Assembly: GCF_034006665.1 (NCBI RefSeq)
Contig: NZ_JAVESI010000013.1
Coordinates: 16,783-80,782, forward strand
From: Trichloromonas sp034006665
GTDB lineage: Bacteria > Desulfobacterota > Desulfuromonadia > Desulfuromonadales > Trichloromonadaceae
DNA length: 64,000 nucleotides
Direction: 5' to 3'
Numbering within the stretch: the first letter of the stretch is position 1; every line of letters starts with the position of its first letter. Below, in pieces: positions 53,844-63,567 of the stretch. The position numbers and the translations under genes were made by a program. The notes below the pieces were generated by a model, which was not told the DNA's origin, made no database searches, and was given only the letters and a program-made list of their open reading frames with translations.

Positions 53844-54769
53844 CCGACTTGGGACTGGCCGCCGGCCAATCGGTGCATGCCGCCTTCCGAGTTCATCGCC
53901 CGCAACCCAAGATGGCGCAGAACGGCAAGAAGTATTGGTCGCTTGCGCTTGAAAACAGCAGTGGCGCGATTCGTGCCCATATCTGGGAAGATCGATATCG
54001 TGGGCGGGAATTTTCTCTGGACGAAAGCAAGAAGATCGAGGTTCAGGGCCGGGTGCGGGAATTTGACCGGAAGTTGATCGTGGATATTCATGACTGCCGG
54101 GAAATCACGCGCCCGGAAAAGGACTCGTGGAGTCTGATTCCAAGCCGGTGGTTTTCGCAGCCCGGCGACGCGGAGCGTTTGCATTTTCTGACGGATCAGA
54201 TTGAGACGACGGCTTTACGGGATTTTCTCGGAGGAATTTTTGCCGACGATGGGCTGGCTTGGTCATTTTTGACCTTGCCGGCAAGCCATCGCCACCACCA
54301 TTCGTGGCGAGGCGGTCTCTTTTGCCATAGCCTCGAATGCGCGGAGATAGTAGCCGTCGTGCCCGGATTTCGGCATGTCGAAACCGAGTTGGGGATGGTC
54401 GCGGCGCTGTTGCACGATATCGGGAAAATCCGGACTCAGGGCTCAGGCACCTTGCGGTTTCAGCAGCGGGTTCTGTTGCCGCATGATATTTTTACGCTGG
54501 AAATTCTTTCGCGGCATCTGGAACGACTCGATCAACAATGGCCCGAAGGGGCAATCTCATTGCGTTATCTGCTGACCTGGAAGCCCGGCCGCACCGTTCC
54601 CGCCATGACCATGGCCGAAATAATTGCGTGTGCGGATCGTGCCAGTGCCGGACAGGACCGGGAGCGTCAGGCTTTTTCCGCCCTTCCCAAAGGCTCTCAC
54701 TTGGTGATCGAGAACAGGATCAACCGTTGGAGAACGCCTGCTCCCCCCGAGGTGAAAATCGGGGCCTGA
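53840..54769 (+). CDS. OB-fold/HD-domain protein, YhaM-like 3'-5' exoribonuclease family
   Basis: 309 aa. An N-terminal OB-fold nucleic-acid-binding part (YWSLALENSSGAIRAHIWEDRYRGREFSLDESKKIEVQGRVREF, about 25-95) precedes an HD phosphohydrolase with HHHSWRGGLFCHSLECAEI near 155 and AALLHDIGKIRTQG near 190 (the HD metal-binding pair). This is the YhaM layout, a nuclease acting from the 3' end; other HD functions (nucleotide hydrolysis) remain possible. It overlaps the integrase stop by 4 nt and ends the operon, so it is tied to the mobile element rather than to housekeeping. Confidence 0.75.
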   Translation: MTDLGLAAGQSVHAAFRVHRPQPKMAQNGKKYWSLALENSSGAIRAHIWEDRYRGREFSLDESKKIEVQGRVREFDRKLIVDIHDCREITRPEKDSWSLIPSRWFSQPGDAERLHFLTDQIETTALRDFLGGIFADDGLAWSFLTLPASHRHHHSWRGGLFCHSLECAEIVAVVPGFRHVETELGMVAALLHDIGKIRTQGSGTLRFQQRVLLPHDIFTLEILSRHLERLDQQWPEGAISLRYLLTWKPGRTVPAMTMAEIIACADRASAGQDRERQAFSALPKGSHLVIENRINRWRTPAPPEVKIGA

Positions 54770-54790
54770 TCTGGAAAGATGAATGAGGCG

Positions 54791-54831
54791 GGGGCTATCA
54801 CTCGATTATTATCGGTGGGTAGCCCCTTTTT
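54791..54831 (+). terminator. Terminator of the integrase operon
   Basis: GGGGCTA (54791-54797) pairs with TAGCCCC (54820-54826), followed by five T residues. The right part overlaps the last codons of the convergent recombinase gene (54809-57991). Confidence 0.75.
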
Positions 54832-57800
54832 CACGGACGAGATCCTGATCGGTCAGCAACAATATCGCCAGAAGGTATATCGCCGACCGGAAGCCATAAT
54901 TGGCATAGTAAATCCCGTTTTTTGGATCGGTTCTTTGATCGTCCGGATCAATGACTTTCATGTCGAAACGCTTATTCCTGGGTTTTCCGGAATTCGGTTG
55001 ATCTTGGACCACAGTGGCGGAATTTCCAAGGTAGTTGTCAAGGGCTCTATTGTTCTTTGCCGCATCGAAAGCATTGGTTTCCGGATAGACGACGGTAATA
55101 ATGAGTTCTTCCCGTTTTATCCCCAATGATCGCAATGTTTCGACAGCCTTTTTCAGGGCAACATCGCTGTCATATCGGATCGCCTTGTGACCGATATGGT
55201 AATTCCGCAAGAAGTACAGCAGAAACTCCATTAGGTTGTCTTTTTCGGCCTTGACGAGCTTACAGCCACGGAAAAAGACCTTTTTCCCCATTGCTTTTTC
55301 AGCCTTCGTCTTGCAGGGACTGGGAAAGACAGAAATTCCGTTCTTGATAGTCGCTACATTGAGATGCCGAGGTATGTTGTCGTCTGTTTTCAGGGTTCGG
55401 ATCCAGTTCGCGACTCTGTGCCATTGGTGAAACGTCTCCACCGATAGGTTGAGACTATTGGCAACCCCGTCAACCGGTTTGTTGGCCGCCAGGGCGGCAA
55501 GAACCCCGGGGATCGCTTGATACATCTGCACATAATCGATGAGCTGAACCGACACCTGGCCGGCAAGGGGGGCGAGGAGCGGTTTCCGCAGCGAATATAC
55601 GTAGGGATGAGGCAGGCTGTTGCTCCGCGATACATATTGGGAGAGGCGAAATTTCCCGGATTCACTTCCGGAACCGCTCCTGCTGCGGTCCTGATGGTAA
55701 ATTTGCGCTAGGCTGAGTCCGGTCAGGGAGGATATGGCGGCGGCGGATACTTGGGGCTCGCAGTGTTCTGCCAACAGGCTCTGCCCGAGTATCCAGTCCA
55801 GCAGATGGACATAGTGCTTCAGGGTGGTCTCCGGAGATTCATGGCCCACAAGGCGAGCCAGTTCATACAGCAGTTGCCGCCCGGCCGATCGATTGTGGAG
55901 CAGTTGCTTGCGTAAGTTTTGGCAGGCGTTGAGCTCAAAATCGGGGTGTCGGGCGAAGGGGGCTCTCCGCTGTGGCAAATCGGGCATCATCAGGCGCATC
56001 AGAGTCCAGGAGGCAAAGGAATGTCGAAGATGGTGGAATCGTAGGGTGGTGTCGCCCGTCACCTGGTGCAAAGCCATTCTTATTGGGGTCATCAGGGCCT
56101 TTTCGACACCCAGGGGCTCTGGTGCATCGAACATCAGAGCCTCGGGAAAAGCACTCCCGACCACGCTGGTACGGTAGTCTACCCAGTCCTTCAGGCTTTG
56201 GAGTTGGTCGTCGCTCAGCAGGGCATGGAGCGGTAGTCGCCGGACGGATGACGAGGATTTGGTCCGGCCGTAGCGGCTATTGCGGACCAGCAGTTCAGGA
56301 CAGGAGCCGGGGTGAAAATCGCACAGCCGCAACTTCAGACATTCGCCGCGGCGTAGCCCGCACCGGAACGCCAGCATGGCGATGAGCGAGCGCATTTTCT
56401 GCAGGGTGTCGCCAGTCTGGTCGGGAAGCAAGACCTGTTGCAGCCACTCATATTCGGTGTAGCTGATGACATTGGCGTCCACATTGATTCTGCCGTTATG
56501 CGACGATATCAAATCGTCGAAATCTACCGGGGGAGCGCCGAACCGAAACTGCAAAAAGCCGTGGAAGCGCTGCAATGCCTCCGCGCAGCGTTGCGCGATC
56601 AGATTATGAGAATGAGCTTTCGGCGAGGGGGGGCAAAGGGCAATCGCGTCGGCGTAGAGATCATGGAGTTCCTCCGCATCCATGGTCACGAGATCCTCGT
56701 CTGCGGCGCTCGTGATCAGGTAGATGGCCACGTCCGCCATGTAACTCAAGGCGCTTGCAGGGCGCAAATGGCCCTTCTCCCTCCCTGGGTAGTAGATTAG
56801 TTCGTGTTTCTTTATCGCGGTTACAAGGTCAATTCCCCAGCGGAGGATGTAATCCAGGGATGGGAGGAGTTTTCCCGCATGTTGGTGTAGGTACGACTCT
56901 ATCTCGGCTCTGAAAGCGGCATGTGTACCGGACTTAGCGCGTTTGCCGGATTTAGCGTGTTTGGCGAGCTTTCGCTGCAATGCACGCCAATAACCTATCT
57001 GGCGAGACTGATCCAGGTCGGATGGACATCCGGAAATGACAGTGACAGGCATGACCGGCATTGGCGAGCCATCTGAATCGGTTGCTGATGCCTGGCGATG
57101 CAAAGCCAGGCAGGTGTGAAGGCGCTGCCAGGTGGCCTGGGGCAAGGATACAGAGGTGACGATTCCTCGACCGTAATCGACGAGGACGGGGGGGATTCTC
57201 AGGGCCAGCCGGTGATGACATTGTTGTCGTAATCCAGCGACCGAAAGAGTCAATTTACTCCCTATATGCCGCAGATAGGCCTTGATCGCCTGGTCCGGGT
57301 GGCGGATTTCCCCGACAAACTGATGATCGCTCTGTTGGTCGCGCCACCACCTCTGGATCAGGGCTTGGGTCACGGGGTCGGCGAACCACAGATTATGTCG
57401 ATCCGCGCTGTCGGGAGTTTTCAGCGGGACCACGAGGTCATGGCCGGCGGTCTCGCATGCACTCGGTAAATTAGCGGCCAGAGTCTGTAGGTTCGGCGCA
57501 TCCAGCATGCCGCCATAGAGCATGGCGCTGAGCAGGATCTGCCCGTAACGGGCTGCGGACGTGGGGGGCGCCGGATTGTGCAGATCCCGCACAATGGCCT
57601 CGGCGATCGAGTTTGCCTCCGCGACGTGAAACTGCCCAGGAAGGTACCGGTTTTTCGGTCGTCGGGTGAGGTAGGGAACAGAGGGGAGATGCACTGTCCA
57701 TTGCAGATTGGCTCGGCCGTATTCCAGGAGTCTCCGGAAAAAGTAGATCCTATGGAAATACACGTCTGTGTCCACATTCGCTTGAAGGAGGTCGGCGAAT

Positions 57801-57991
57801 TCCTCGACCTGCTCGCGGTTGAGGCAGACGCCTCCTTGGCCGGCGTGGGCATCCGGGTAATGACGCGCCAACAGGTCCAATACCTCGCGGTGGATCTGTA
57901 TCACGGTATCGGGTGATCCGGTGCTGGGGACGAGATCCAGCCATATGTCGTGATTCGCGGAAGCAGAGTCGTCGAAGCCCATGTCAGTCAT
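54809..57991 (-). CDS. Very large tyrosine recombinase (about 1060 aa), third gene of a recombinase trio
   Basis: About three times the usual integrase length. The recombinase core is in the middle: AFRCGLRRGECLKLRL (Arg, near 540), RFHHLRHSFASWTL (His and Arg, near 650), LARLVGHESPETTLKHYVHLLDW (His and Tyr, near 717). Before it lies about 430 aa of unrecognised helical sequence with a Lys/Ser-rich patch (LAKHAKSGKRAKSGTHAAF); after it about 330 aa with a possible HTH (VDGVANSLNLSVETFHQWHRV). GAAGGAG precedes the ATG at 57991, which overlaps the preceding stop by 8 nt. A longer reading (TTG at 58009) is less well supported. It probably cuts and joins DNA with its partners. Confidence 0.8.
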   Translation of the reverse strand: MTDMGFDDSASANHDIWLDLVPSTGSPDTVIQIHREVLDLLARHYPDAHAGQGGVCLNREQVEEFADLLQANVDTDVYFHRIYFFRRLLEYGRANLQWTVHLPSVPYLTRRPKNRYLPGQFHVAEANSIAEAIVRDLHNPAPPTSAARYGQILLSAMLYGGMLDAPNLQTLAANLPSACETAGHDLVVPLKTPDSADRHNLWFADPVTQALIQRWWRDQQSDHQFVGEIRHPDQAIKAYLRHIGSKLTLSVAGLRQQCHHRLALRIPPVLVDYGRGIVTSVSLPQATWQRLHTCLALHRQASATDSDGSPMPVMPVTVISGCPSDLDQSRQIGYWRALQRKLAKHAKSGKRAKSGTHAAFRAEIESYLHQHAGKLLPSLDYILRWGIDLVTAIKKHELIYYPGREKGHLRPASALSYMADVAIYLITSAADEDLVTMDAEELHDLYADAIALCPPSPKAHSHNLIAQRCAEALQRFHGFLQFRFGAPPVDFDDLISSHNGRINVDANVISYTEYEWLQQVLLPDQTGDTLQKMRSLIAMLAFRCGLRRGECLKLRLCDFHPGSCPELLVRNSRYGRTKSSSSVRRLPLHALLSDDQLQSLKDWVDYRTSVVGSAFPEALMFDAPEPLGVEKALMTPIRMALHQVTGDTTLRFHHLRHSFASWTLMRLMMPDLPQRRAPFARHPDFELNACQNLRKQLLHNRSAGRQLLYELARLVGHESPETTLKHYVHLLDWILGQSLLAEHCEPQVSAAAISSLTGLSLAQIYHQDRSRSGSGSESGKFRLSQYVSRSNSLPHPYVYSLRKPLLAPLAGQVSVQLIDYVQMYQAIPGVLAALAANKPVDGVANSLNLSVETFHQWHRVANWIRTLKTDDNIPRHLNVATIKNGISVFPSPCKTKAEKAMGKKVFFRGCKLVKAEKDNLMEFLLYFLRNYHIGHKAIRYDSDVALKKAVETLRSLGIKREELIITVVYPETNAFDAAKNNRALDNYLGNSATVVQDQPNSGKPRNKRFDMKVIDPDDQRTDPKNGIYYANYGFRSAIYLLAILLLTDQDLVREKGATHR

Positions 57992-60314
57992 TTTTTGCGA
58001 CTCCTTCAATCGGCTCGAACCCGAGATGATCGAGAAGTTCTTGCACGTGGGTAGATAGTGACAATCGGTACTGATGGGGGGACAGTGCAGAATGCTGTGC
58101 CCATGGTTCTTCGCCGAGGAACCAGTGCCCCAGATATGCGTTTATGACTTCCGGCGATGCTCCGCGTACTAATAGCCATGACCGCAACATGTGGCGGTTC
58201 CCATTTTCCGCGATGGTAATCGGCGTCGGCAGGTCGGAAAAGTCATAAAGCCTCTTAGGGGTGATTGCCGCCGGACTTCCGTTTTCGTCGAGAAAGAAAA
58301 ACCGGTCTTGCGCTCTGGTAAAAAAATCATTCCTGACGTTCGCCATGATCGAGGCGACGAGTTTCGAGTGATTCCGGTAGAGGAGGTATTGTCTGTGGCA
58401 GTCGGGGGGTAACCAGACAAGGCGTGTGTGATAGCGGTCGTCGCTATCTTTATCGCTGATGACGCAGAAGCCCGTTTCATGGTCGATGTTTTCGCCGTCG
58501 GGAAACGGGTGGGTCACCGCGCGAATGCCCGTGGCATAGGCGATGAAGATCGCAGTATAGCGAGTCAGGGCGTTGTGGTATTGGATCAGATTCCTATGGT
58601 CTTTGTTTCCTGCATAGAAATCTCGCCAAGTACAGGTTTGTTGTCGAAGCTGCGCTACGAGTGATTGGACTGTTTCACGCTTGGGAACTCTGGAAGAACC
58701 TATGTCTGGATTTTGAGGGAGGTTTTTTCCCGGATGGTCTTCGAGAGGCGCGGGAAAGATTCCCTCCCAGACTTTTATGTAGATCGATGTCAGTCGGATT
58801 CCGGTCTGTCGGGTGTAGTGGGATACGACCGTGCCGAGATAGGCCGATTTTCCGGTGATGTACATGGCGCTGGCGACATCGGCTCCTTCCTGTTTCTGGA
58901 CTTGTTCGAATAGATAATGGCTTACTCGTTCTCTGGTTAGCCTCGTCCCATACTTTTTATTTATCCCAGTAATAATTGTCTGTATGTCCGTTTGCAGCGC
59001 GGAGATGTCCGTCAAGGCACCGATGGTGTCGGAGTAAGACAGGGCCAGATGTTGAAAAACCGCATGGGTGCATTGCGGCAGGGGCAAGATCAGGCATGTG
59101 CCTTTCGGCGTCTCATCGCCATAGTCGACCGAATAGGGGACACTGACCCAGTACCATTGACCATGGCGATGTAGCAGGCCGGACCGAGGGTGGTCGGGAG
59201 GGTCGCCATGGTAGATCCTCATGTCGGCTACCTCATTTACCGATTTTCCGCAAAAGAGCATTGTCGCCATCGTCGTGGCTAAGACATCGTTTGGATTGGT
59301 TGTTTTAGAGTTCGATGTCTGATTGCGACTAAGCCAATCGATGGCATCCCAAAACCGCATAACCTCATTCTGGGTCAACCCCTGCCAGTGGTGGGGCAGG
59401 GCTTGATTTCGGTTAGTCAGGGCGGTGCGTGCCGCACGCTGTGTATGCAAAATCTGTTGTGTCAAGCTCTGTAGCTGTTGCCTCGGCTCGCTCGCGGCGA
59501 TCATATCGGGGTAGTGACTGATTTCGCCCTCCGCCAAGAGCTTTTCTTCTTCGTCCGGGTCTTCACGGCGCCGTGAGATCAGGGTGATTTGCGTAGTTCC
59601 TTGCAGCTGTTCTTCGTCCAGTCCGAGGTCATCGTATGGGCGAGAAGTCAATCGATGACGATAGGTTGTCGTTCTCCTCTCGCCGCCCTCGCGGCGGGGC
59701 GCCGCTTTCGTGTAGATATAGCTTAATAATGTGCATACCGGCGCCAGAACCTCGGCCAAGGAAGAATTGAGGATTTCTTTTCGCAGAACTGTGGGGTCAC
59801 AATGCAGATCTATCCCTGACAAAGAGGTATCGGTCTCGAAAGCCTTTCGTAGCGCACCGGGGGCAGTCACCAGTACATTGCGGTACTCTGCGTTCTTTTC
59901 TGCTTTCTCTCTTATGATGGATGCTGCGATAACCTCGTGGGCAAGCAGTTCTAAGTACGCCGTCGTCACCTCTCGCTCGCCCTGCAAGACGGTCCAAATG
60001 GCTACATAGACGGCGTTTTTTTCAAAAAGGCCCCAGAGGGGGGACCGTTTTTTGCCTCTTTGTGTAGCAGCAGTGGGGGCCTGCATCAGCGAGGCGAGCG
60101 TGGTAGCCATATCCACCCATTGCCGGTCGGGCTGAAAGTTCCGGTAATAGTGGCCAAAGCTCTCAACTTTATCCAACAGCTCAGGGAGGGGGCTCAGGAT
60201 TCGATCGAGGCCATCACCACCTTCAGGGAGATCGATCATTGAAAGAAAGCTATCGATACTACTAGCTGGAAAGCCTTCCCCTAGTAGCGTTTGTTTAACT
60301 TGGTCTCTGGTCAT
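57984..60314 (-). CDS. Recombinase-like protein (776 aa), second gene of the trio
   Basis: 776 aa. The N-terminal 550 aa match nothing I recognise. The C-terminal region has the outline of a divergent tyrosine recombinase: IAYATGIRAVTHPF (Arg, near 593), GNRHMLRSWLLVRGASPEVINAYLGHWFLGEEPW (H-x-x-R near 706, His near 728), then HSALSPHQYRLSL (candidate Tyr near 751). The GEEPW...S.LSP tail differs from phage integrases. Either a second active recombinase or an inactive structural partner. The ATG overlaps the stop of the previous gene as ATGA, so the three are coupled. Confidence 0.7.
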   Translation of the reverse strand: MTRDQVKQTLLGEGFPASSIDSFLSMIDLPEGGDGLDRILSPLPELLDKVESFGHYYRNFQPDRQWVDMATTLASLMQAPTAATQRGKKRSPLWGLFEKNAVYVAIWTVLQGEREVTTAYLELLAHEVIAASIIREKAEKNAEYRNVLVTAPGALRKAFETDTSLSGIDLHCDPTVLRKEILNSSLAEVLAPVCTLLSYIYTKAAPRREGGERRTTTYRHRLTSRPYDDLGLDEEQLQGTTQITLISRRREDPDEEEKLLAEGEISHYPDMIAASEPRQQLQSLTQQILHTQRAARTALTNRNQALPHHWQGLTQNEVMRFWDAIDWLSRNQTSNSKTTNPNDVLATTMATMLFCGKSVNEVADMRIYHGDPPDHPRSGLLHRHGQWYWVSVPYSVDYGDETPKGTCLILPLPQCTHAVFQHLALSYSDTIGALTDISALQTDIQTIITGINKKYGTRLTRERVSHYLFEQVQKQEGADVASAMYITGKSAYLGTVVSHYTRQTGIRLTSIYIKVWEGIFPAPLEDHPGKNLPQNPDIGSSRVPKRETVQSLVAQLRQQTCTWRDFYAGNKDHRNLIQYHNALTRYTAIFIAYATGIRAVTHPFPDGENIDHETGFCVISDKDSDDRYHTRLVWLPPDCHRQYLLYRNHSKLVASIMANVRNDFFTRAQDRFFFLDENGSPAAITPKRLYDFSDLPTPITIAENGNRHMLRSWLLVRGASPEVINAYLGHWFLGEEPWAQHSALSPHQYRLSLSTHVQELLDHLGFEPIEGVAKND

Positions 60315-60805
60315 CTTCTTGCCTTTCTGCCTCGGAAAACCGTCTCTTTGGTCACGCTAAGAGCCGCTGAAAAAGTCTTTTGCGTAGTGGCAACAAAGAG
60401 TTTCTCGTGGGTAGTATGGTCCCGACGCCGCAGCTCGGTCAACAGCTCGCCCAGGTCACTCTTCCGGGCGATGCCGGTGATTATCGAGGATGCCATGATG
60501 TCGACTGCGATGTACAGACGGATTCGTTGCGCTCCCGGATTCTTGATTACCCGGATGGGTACTTCGGCTTCGACACCCAGAACGCTTGCCGCTACGATGA
60601 ATGTACGATGCCCGGAGATGTATTCCCATGCTCGTCCCTGTCGAATCGCGATGATCGGCAGTGTCTCCAGCACGACCTCGATGGCTGCCGGCTGGATGAG
60701 CCCCGGGTCACGCAGCAGATAGTCGGTTTTCGCCATCGTCGCGCCGTAGGACTCATAACCCTCGTGGCGGCGCAGTTTTTGGATCGGTACCCTGTGTATT
60801 TCCAT
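60311..60805 (-). CDS. ParB-like N-terminal domain protein (164 aa), first gene of the trio
   Basis: 164 aa. A ParB/sulfiredoxin-like fold is suggested by IHRVPIQKLRRHEGYE, LIQPAAIEVVLETLPIIAIRQGRAWEYISGHRTFIVAASVLG (the SGHR corresponds to the G-x-x-R box of ParB) and PIRVI. The C-terminal third (LLTELRRRDHTTHEKLFVATTQKTFSAALSVTKETVF) contains a possible HTH-like segment. AAAGGAGG stands before the ATG. It could be a DNA-binding specificity factor or CTPase-type clamp for the two recombinases downstream; function is inferred only from operon context. Confidence 0.65.
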   Translation of the reverse strand: MEIHRVPIQKLRRHEGYESYGATMAKTDYLLRDPGLIQPAAIEVVLETLPIIAIRQGRAWEYISGHRTFIVAASVLGVEAEVPIRVIKNPGAQRIRLYIAVDIMASSIITGIARKSDLGELLTELRRRDHTTHEKLFVATTQKTFSAALSVTKETVFRGRKARR

Positions 60806-61170
60806 CGTCCTCCTCCTTTGGAGCTTTCGCTAAGGTTGAGGTCGATTACACACCGGGAATTCTCGTTATCGTCCGTTGATAAGGCGCCTTTTTCCGCCTT
60901 ATTTAACGACTGCCCCTCTTGGACGTGGTGAAAACGGGCAATAGTTGGCACCGCTTAATCATTTGTCGGCCATTCCGGTTGACAGAGAAGGGCCGAATTC
61001 CAGGGGCCGGGATTGGGGTCATGTTTCGGTGGACGATTGCTGCCGGCTCCTGTCCCCCCGGTTAGTTATTCCTTTGCTCGGGGGGTGTTGGGTGGCATAA
61101 TGCCCGGGTTTGTCATGCTATCGTTCGTCTCGGACAATCCCTTCCAGCATAAACCAGGAGTTATTTCACC
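60806..61170. promoter_or_regulatory. Divergent intergenic region with an 8-bp inverted repeat (60879-60902)
   Basis: 365 bp without a gene, separating the minus-strand trio from plus-strand hsdM. It holds ATAAGGCG-N8-CGCCTTAT (60879-60902), a perfect inverted repeat about 75 bp upstream of the trio's first gene. It may be an operator for the trio or part of the recombination site. No clear -35/-10 pairs were recognised, and nothing else was identified. Confidence 0.4.
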
Positions 61171-63567
61171 TTGGCCATCAAGAAGTCCGAACTCTATTCC
61201 TCCCTTTGGGCCAGCTGCGACGAGCTGCGCGGCGGCATGGACGCCGGCCAGTACAAGGATTACGTCCTCGTCCTGCTTTTCATCAAATACGTCAGCGACA
61301 AGTACGCCGGTGTTCCCTATGCGCCCATCACCATTCCGGACGGCGCGGGCTTCAAGGATATGGTCGCCCTCAAGGGCAAGCCGGACATCGGCGACCAGAT
61401 CAACAAAAAGATCGTCGCCCCACTGGCCAATGCCAACAAGCTTTCCGACATGCCGGATTTCAACGATGCCGGCAAGCTCGGCAGCGGCAAGGAGATGGTC
61501 GACCGGCTCACCAACCTCATCGCCATCTTCGAGAACAAGGCCCTCGACTTTTCCAAGAACCGCGCCGATGGCGACGATATTCTGGGGGATGCCTATGAAT
61601 ATCTGATGCGCCACTTCGCCACCGAGAGCGGCAAGAGCAAGGGGCAGTTTTACACCCCGGCCGAGGTCAGCCGGATCATGGCGCGGATTGTCGGCATCAA
61701 GGAGGCCAAGACCAGCGCCGACACCACGGTCTATGACCCCACCTGCGGTTCCGGGTCGCTGCTGCTCAAGGTCGCCGATGAAGCGGCAACGCCCGTCACC
61801 CTCTACGGGCAGGAAAAGGACGGCGCCACCAGTGGTCTGGCGCGGATGAACATGATCCTGCACAACAACCCGACCGCCCTCATCGCGCAGGGGAACACCC
61901 TGACCGATCCCAAGTTCAAGGGGGGCGACACCCTCAAGACCTTCGATTACGTCGTCGCCAATCCGCCCTTTTCCGACAAGCGCTGGAGTACCGGCCTCGA
62001 TCCCCTGCACGATCCTTACGAGCGCTTCACCCATTTCGGCGTGCCGCCGGACAAGCAGGGGGATTACGCCTACCTGCTGCACATCGTCCGTTCCCTCAAA
62101 AGTACCGGCAAGGGCGCCTGCATTTTGCCCCACGGCGTGCTCTTTCGCGGCAACGCCGAAGCCGAAATCCGCCGCAATCTGGTGCGTAAGGGCTTCATCA
62201 AGGGGATCATCGGCCTGCCCGCCAACCTCTTCTACGGCACCGGCATCCCCGCCTGCATCGTCGTCATCGACAAGGAAGATGCCCACAGCCGCAAGGGGAT
62301 CTTCATGCTCGACGCCGGCGGCGGTTTCATGAAGGACGGCCCCAAGAACCGCCTGCGCAGTCAGGATATTCACCGGATCGTCGATACCTTCAACAAACAG
62401 ATCGAAGAGCCGAACTATTCGAAAATGGTCTCCTTGGCCGAGATCGAAAAGAACGACTACAACCTCAACCTGCCGCGCTATATCGACAGCGGGCAGACCG
62501 AAGACCTGCAGGATATCGCCGGGCATCTGCAAGGGGGCATCCCCCAGGCCGATGTCGATTCCCTGAAAAGTTATTGGGATGTTTGTCCGCAACTCAAGCA
62601 GACCCTGTTCAAGCCCAACCGCCCCGGCTATCTCGACCTCGCGGTGGAAAAAGCCGCCATCAAGACCGCCATCTACGAGCATCCCGAGTTCGCCGCCTTC
62701 ATCGCCGGCATGAACGCCCACTTCGGTGCCTGGCGCAAGCAGAGCGCCGCCAACCTCAAGGCGTTACAACCCGGCTGCCATCCCAAAGAGGTCATCCACG
62801 TTCTCTCCGAAGATCTGCTCGCCCATTACGCCGGCCAACCCCTCATCAACCACTACGACGTCTATCAGCATCTGATGGACTACTGGGCCGAGACGATGCA
62901 GGACGACTGCTACCTCATCGCCGCCGATGGCTGGAAGGCCGAGACCTATCGCTTCATCGAGACAGACAAGAAGGGGAAGGAGAAGGATAAAGGCTGGACC
63001 TGCGACCTCGTGCCCAAGCCCCTCATCGTCGCCCGGTACTACGCCGAGGAGCAGGCGGCCATTGACCGCCTGGCCGCCGAACTCGAAAGCGTCGGCGCCC
63101 AACTCGCCGAGCTGGAAGAGGAGCACGGCGGCGAGGAGGGGGCCTTTGCCGAGTTGGAGAAGGTCAACAAGGCCAACGTCGCCGCTCGGCTCAAGGAGGT
63201 CAAGGGGGATAAAGAAGCCAGGGACGAAGCCGCCGCGTTGAGTGCCTGGCTGAAGCTGGCCAATGAGGAGGCCGAGGTGAAGAAGCGCCTCAAGGCCGCC
63301 GAGGCGGAGCTCGACGCCAAGGCCTACCACCACTACCGCACACTCACCGAGGACAAGATCAAGACCCTGGTGGTCGACGACAAGTGGCTCGCCACCCTCG
63401 ATGCCGCCATTCACGGCGAGATGGATCGCGTCAGTCAGCAGTTGACCCAGCGGGTGAAGGAGTTGGCCGAACGCTACGAGACGCCGCTGCCGCGAATGAC
63501 CGAGCGTGTGGCCGAGTTGGAGGCGAGGGTGAAAATCCACCTGGAGAAGATGGGGTTTGCACTATGA
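61171..63567 (+). CDS. hsdM: Type I restriction-modification system methyltransferase subunit
   Basis: 798 aa. N-terminal HsdM helical domain (LYSSLWASCDELRGGMDAGQYKDYVLVLLFIKYVSDKY), then the N6-adenine methyltransferase core with ESGKSKGQFYTPAEVSRIM, SAM-binding DPTCGSGSLLLKVADE near 189, catalytic NPPF near 264, and a long C-terminal extension with a coiled coil (about 624-720: AELESVGAQLAELEEEHGGEEGAFAELEK) that is larger than in classical HsdM. It methylates adenine in the system's recognition site, with HsdS giving specificity; hsdS and hsdR must lie to the right. The start is TTG at 61171 with AGGAG 12 nt upstream. Confidence 0.93.
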   Translation: MAIKKSELYSSLWASCDELRGGMDAGQYKDYVLVLLFIKYVSDKYAGVPYAPITIPDGAGFKDMVALKGKPDIGDQINKKIVAPLANANKLSDMPDFNDAGKLGSGKEMVDRLTNLIAIFENKALDFSKNRADGDDILGDAYEYLMRHFATESGKSKGQFYTPAEVSRIMARIVGIKEAKTSADTTVYDPTCGSGSLLLKVADEAATPVTLYGQEKDGATSGLARMNMILHNNPTALIAQGNTLTDPKFKGGDTLKTFDYVVANPPFSDKRWSTGLDPLHDPYERFTHFGVPPDKQGDYAYLLHIVRSLKSTGKGACILPHGVLFRGNAEAEIRRNLVRKGFIKGIIGLPANLFYGTGIPACIVVIDKEDAHSRKGIFMLDAGGGFMKDGPKNRLRSQDIHRIVDTFNKQIEEPNYSKMVSLAEIEKNDYNLNLPRYIDSGQTEDLQDIAGHLQGGIPQADVDSLKSYWDVCPQLKQTLFKPNRPGYLDLAVEKAAIKTAIYEHPEFAAFIAGMNAHFGAWRKQSAANLKALQPGCHPKEVIHVLSEDLLAHYAGQPLINHYDVYQHLMDYWAETMQDDCYLIAADGWKAETYRFIETDKKGKEKDKGWTCDLVPKPLIVARYYAEEQAAIDRLAAELESVGAQLAELEEEHGGEEGAFAELEKVNKANVAARLKEVKGDKEARDEAAALSAWLKLANEEAEVKKRLKAAEAELDAKAYHHYRTLTEDKIKTLVVDDKWLATLDAAIHGEMDRVSQQLTQRVKELAERYETPLPRMTERVAELEARVKIHLEKMGFAL

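Noticed and set aside
61066..62721. 551-codon minus-strand frame
   Set aside because: Antisense to hsdM, which has clear SAM-binding and NPPF motifs.
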